DNA from: Spirochaetae bacterium HGW-Spirochaetae-4
GTDB lineage: Bacteria; Spirochaetota; Spirochaetia; Sphaerochaetales; Sphaerochaetaceae
Assembly (NCBI GenBank): GCA_002839335.1
Contig: PGXU01000001.1
Coordinates: forward strand, 1-64,000
DNA length: 64,000 nt
Direction: 5' to 3'
Both the position numbers and the translations under genes were made by a program. Of this stretch, positions 61,312 through 64,000 are shown piece by piece. The notes under the pieces were generated by a model that was not told the origin of the DNA, did not search any database, and saw nothing but the letters and a program-made list of their open reading frames with translations. Every line of letters starts with the position of its first letter. Positions within the stretch are counted from its first letter, which is position 1.

Positions 61312-62889
61312 ATGAACAATCAATCCATATCTTTACATTGGGCGGATATATACGCCGACAAGATCATCCGCGAGAAAGGCCCGAAGGACCTCTACACCTG
61401 CGCCTCCGGCATAACCCCCTCGGGGACCGTACACATTGGAAACTTCCGCGAGATCATCTCCGTGGAACTCATCGTGCGTGCACTGCGCGACAAAGGCCAG
61501 AAGGTCCGCTTCATCTACTCCTGGGACGACTACGACGTGTTCCGCAAAGTCCCCAAGAACATGCCGAACCCGGAACTGCTCGCCACCTTCCTGCGCAAGC
61601 CCATCACCCTCGTTCCCGACACGACCGGCGCCTATTCCAACTACGCCGAAGCGAACGAGAAGGCCGTCGAGCACCTGCTGCCCGTTGTCGGCATAGAACC
61701 CGAGTACCTCTACCAGGCCAAGCGGTACCGCGCAGCGGACTACGCACAAGGCATGCGGACCGCACTCGAGCACAAGGATGAGATCAAAGCCCTCCTGGAC
61801 AAGTACCGGACCTCCCCGCTGCCCGACGACTGGTTCCCCATATCGGTCTTCAGCAACTTCACCGGCAAGGACACCACCACCATCCTCTCCTGGGACGGCG
61901 AGTGGGGCGTCACCTATCGCGACGACGAAACCGGTGAGACCGAGACCCTCGACCTGCGCACCACCAGTGCCGCGAAACTCCCGTGGAGAATCGACTGGCC
62001 CATGCGTTGGGCCTATGAAGGCGTCGACTTCGAACCGGCGGGCAAGGACCACCACAGCGAAGGCGGATCGTTCGACACCTCCAAGCACGTCGTCGAAGTA
62101 TTCGGTGCACAACCACCGGTCTCCTTCCAGTACGACTTCATCAGCATCAAGGGCCGCGGCGGCAAGATTTCATCCTCATCGGGAGAAGTCGTCAGCCTTC
62201 CCGACGTCCTTGAAGTCTACACCCCCGAAGTGACCCGCTACCTCTTTGTCGGCACACGGCCCAACACCGAGTTCGCGATCTCCTTCGACCTCGACGTCCT
62301 CAAGATCTACGAAGACTACGACACCTCCGAACGCATCTATTTCGGCGTCCAGGAAGCCAACGAGAAACGCAAGGCCAAGGAAAGCCGCATCTACGAATTG
62401 TCGCAGGTGAAGGATATCCCGACCGAAATCTCCTACCAGATACCCTTCCGCCACCTCTGCAACCTCTTGCAGATCAACAGCGGGGACATCGAAGCGGTCA
62501 TTGCGAGCCTGCCCGACGTGACACCGGGACAGACCGAACGGCTCAGACAACGCTGTGTATGCGCATGGAGATGGATATCGACCTTCTCACCGGAGGAATT
62601 CCGTTGGGTGCTCCGCGGTGAAAACGATCCGCTCATGGAATTGGACGAAACAGCCAAGAAGGCCATCGTGGAATTGCACGGGGCGGTGACCCGGCTCGAC
62701 GATTTCGACGAGAAGCAACTCAGCGAGGAAATCTATGCGATCGCGAACCGTTGCGAGATTGCGGCACCCGAACTGTTCAAGGTGGCCTACGGCGTACTGA
62801 TCGGCAAGGAACGCGGACCAAAACTCGCCGGATTCATCAAGACCTGTGGACAAAAAAAGGTACAGCCCATACTCGAGCGGTACCTGTAG
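61312..62889 (+). CDS. lysS: Lysyl-tRNA synthetase, class I
   Basis: 525 residues (the ATG at 61312 fits family length and the promoter; the longer open frame is not coding). It is the class I form (LysK), found in archaea and a few bacteria including spirochaetes, not the usual class II enzyme. The HIGH motif is HIGN (41-44, TVHIGNFRE), the KMSKS loop is KISSS (about 285-289, GRGGKISSSSG), and conserved parts include YSWDDYDVFRKVPKNMP and DYFAQG-like DYAQGMRTAL. It charges tRNA-Lys in the cytoplasm. Neighbours era and rlpA are divergent or convergent, so it is monocistronic. Its GC and codon choice are higher than the accessory genes. Confidence 0.95.
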   Translation: MNNQSISLHWADIYADKIIREKGPKDLYTCASGITPSGTVHIGNFREIISVELIVRALRDKGQKVRFIYSWDDYDVFRKVPKNMPNPELLATFLRKPITLVPDTTGAYSNYAEANEKAVEHLLPVVGIEPEYLYQAKRYRAADYAQGMRTALEHKDEIKALLDKYRTSPLPDDWFPISVFSNFTGKDTTTILSWDGEWGVTYRDDETGETETLDLRTTSAAKLPWRIDWPMRWAYEGVDFEPAGKDHHSEGGSFDTSKHVVEVFGAQPPVSFQYDFISIKGRGGKISSSSGEVVSLPDVLEVYTPEVTRYLFVGTRPNTEFAISFDLDVLKIYEDYDTSERIYFGVQEANEKRKAKESRIYELSQVKDIPTEISYQIPFRHLCNLLQINSGDIEAVIASLPDVTPGQTERLRQRCVCAWRWISTFSPEEFRWVLRGENDPLMELDETAKKAIVELHGAVTRLDDFDEKQLSEEIYAIANRCEIAAPELFKVAYGVLIGKERGPKLAGFIKTCGQKKVQPILERYL

Positions 62890-62916
62890 GATTGGAATTT
62901 TGGGTTTTCCAGTTTT

Positions 62917-63798
62917 CTAGGAAAGGATCCTATCCAAGACGATACGATTCTTCCGCCATTTCGGTTGGGCCTTCACCCGGAGGTCCAACTGCACCTTTTT
63001 CCCGGGAAACAACTGCCGGATCTCCTTGAAGGAGGCCTGGCGGATTTTTTTTATCCCTTCGCCACCGCGACCCACCACTATGCCCTTCTGGGTCTCGCGC
63101 TCCACGATGATGAACGCCCTGACCCAGATCGACTCCGCCTCGGCGGCATACTCCAGGTCGGCGACCTCGACATAGATCGCATGGGGAATCTCGTCGGTCA
63201 CACTGGTGATCGCCTTCTCCCGGATGATCTCCGAGATGCGGAACTCCAGCGGCTGGTCGGTATAGGTATCCTCGGGGTAGAGCAATTCACCCTCGGGGGC
63301 GAGCTTGAACAATTCGATCAACACCTCGTCGACTCCGGTATCGTCCTTGGCGGACAACTCCAGGATGATCGCGGTGGGGAATGCCGCGCTGAGATAGGCC
63401 CGTGTCTCGGCGATTTCCTCCGGTTTGGCTATATCCTGCTTGTTGATGGCGATGACCAACGGAATCTTCACCGTGAGCAACAGGTCGACAATGGACTGCT
63501 CCTCGGCCCCGGCGCTGCGCTTGGGATCGACAAGGTAGAGTATCGCATCGGAATCCTGCAACGACGAGCGGGTCGTCTCCTGCAGGCGCAGGTTCATCTT
63601 CTGTTCGCTCACATGGTAGCCCGGCGTGTCGGTGAGGATCAATTGTCCACGCTGGTCGGTGAAGATCGCACGTATCGCGTTTCGCGTCGTCTGGGGAGTT
63701 GCGGCGGTGATGGATACCTTGCGTTCGCAGATGGTATTCACCAAAGTTGATTTTCCTGAGGATGGTCGGCCGATTATGGCAACTGTGGCACATTTCAT
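62917..63798 (-). CDS. era: GTPase Era
   Basis: 293 residues, normal Era length. G1 GRPSSGKST (10-18), G3 DTPGYH, G4 NKQD, then the type II KH domain with VGRGGEGIKKIRQASFKEIRQLFPGKKVQLDLRVK. Era binds 16S rRNA and matures the small ribosomal subunit. The start at 63798 is accepted because it lies 6 bases from TATATT. It converges with lysS (27-bp gap) and diverges from the last gene. Confidence 0.95.
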   Translation of the reverse strand: MKCATVAIIGRPSSGKSTLVNTICERKVSITAATPQTTRNAIRAIFTDQRGQLILTDTPGYHVSEQKMNLRLQETTRSSLQDSDAILYLVDPKRSAGAEEQSIVDLLLTVKIPLVIAINKQDIAKPEEIAETRAYLSAAFPTAIILELSAKDDTGVDEVLIELFKLAPEGELLYPEDTYTDQPLEFRISEIIREKAITSVTDEIPHAIYVEVADLEYAAEAESIWVRAFIIVERETQKGIVVGRGGEGIKKIRQASFKEIRQLFPGKKVQLDLRVKAQPKWRKNRIVLDRILS

Positions 63799-63804
63799 AT
63801 AGAG

Positions 63805-63833
63805 AATATAGACTGCCCCCGATTAAGAGTAAA
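63805..63833 (-). promoter_or_regulatory. Promoter of era; mRNA predicted leaderless
   Basis: On the minus strand TTTACT (63833-63828), 17 bases, TATATT (63810-63805), then exactly 6 bases to the ATG at 63798. No Shine-Dalgarno sequence. Confidence 0.65.
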
Positions 63834-63857
63834 CAGGTCGACAACACAAGCAATGGC

Positions 63858-63886
63858 TTTTCATTTCCCCGATTGTTCCGTATACT
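63858..63886 (+). promoter_or_regulatory. Promoter of the last gene
   Basis: TTTTCA (63858-63863), 17 bases, TATACT (63881-63886). The predicted start leaves a leader of about 32 bases with a TTGGAGA ribosome site before the ATG at 63925, in contrast to the leaderless promoters nearby. Confidence 0.6.
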
Positions 63887-63924
63887 TTACAACTCAGAGA
63901 CTTACCGATGATTTGGAGATACCA

Positions 63925-64000
63925 ATGGCAGAAACCGAAAAGAAAGATAATACCCCCGATATAGTATCGGACAAGTACTTGCAGACCCGCTCGATCATGT
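63925..64000 (+). CDS. Possible ClpP-type protease subunit (3' partial)
   Basis: The first 25 residues are visible: MAETEKKDNTPDIVSDKYLQTRSIM. The stretch DKYLQTRSI resembles the start of ClpP-like proteins (a K-x-L-x-TR-x-I segment before the first strand), but the window ends before any catalytic motif, so this is a low-confidence guess. GGAG lies 7 bases before the ATG. Confidence 0.4.
   Translation, partial: MAETEKKDNTPDIVSDKYLQTRSIM

Noticed and set aside
61333-62112. 259-codon minus-strand frame opposite lysS
   Set aside because: Valine/Gly/Asp-rich shadow of the lysS reading frame with no ribosome site or family features.

Overview
The window most likely comes from a spirochaete of the Sphaerochaeta type. 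This is inferred, not proven. The evidence is a class I lysyl-tRNA synthetase (an archaeal and spirochaetal enzyme form), many solute-binding proteins whose signal peptides end in an F-A-A/G-G-x-x-E style motif, intermediate GC, and a dense set of binding-protein-dependent importers. No flagellar genes, CRISPR array, rRNA or intact insertion sequence was seen.

Layout. 0-3.3 kb: two surface proteins ending in a DUF3494 (ice-binding-like) domain. 3.3-11.5 kb: small units: an AAA_14/DUF4143 ATPase, a secreted protein with a hairpin-rich leader, OsmC, a lipoprotein, a MarR/FMN-bind/transglutaminase-like operon with a 43-residue Cys-rich protein, a DUF2975/XRE pair, a truncated phosphatase and an ADP-ribosylglycohydrolase. 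11.8-18.1 kb: a catabolic operon of two TIM-barrel isomerases, a TctCBA importer, a GntR regulator and a PPC/DUF296 protein. 18.0-23.1 kb: methyltransferase, AhpD-like protein and a TAXI-TRAP importer. 23.2-27.9 kb: HhH protein, DUF2087 regulator, GIY-YIG-like protein, nitroreductase and a PAS-GGDEF-HD-GYP protein with a long heptad-repeat rod. 28.0-33.6 kb: two convergent helicase plus nucleotide-hydrolase modules (MazG + DUF2075; NUDIX + PLD/DEAH/DUF3427) that look like a defence or genome-maintenance locus, followed by a frameshifted HigA-like gene.

33.7-60.4 kb is accessory DNA, AT-rich in its left part. It holds a BMP-type nucleoside ABC importer with a hydantoinase, a broken integrase, a DctP-M-Q TRAP operon with an SAF-domain oxidoreductase and a transaldolase-family enzyme (AraC regulated), a second AAA_14-like ATPase, a second TRAP operon with a glycerophosphodiesterase (LacI regulated), a PAS-PAS-GGDEF protein, an InlB-repeat lipoprotein, and a second broken integrase related to the first. 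A repeat including the 3' end and terminator of a CAU tRNA gene lies at 60.3 kb, with a degenerate copy 18.9 kb to the left beside the first integrase remnant. This suggests successive insertions at one tRNA gene. 60.5-64 kb returns to housekeeping genes: RlpA, LysRS, Era and a probable ClpP start.

Two themes stand out. First, at least seven genes in very different contexts (AAA ATPase, MarR, phosphatase, HD-GYP, RlpA, LysRS, Era) have a -10 box ending 6 or 7 bases before the ATG and no Shine-Dalgarno sequence, so they are predicted to be leaderless mRNAs, while operon-internal genes have good Shine-Dalgarno sites. Second, five separate binding-protein importers, most with their own regulator and catabolic enzymes, occupy about 25 kb of the window, indicating a scavenging fermentative lifestyle.
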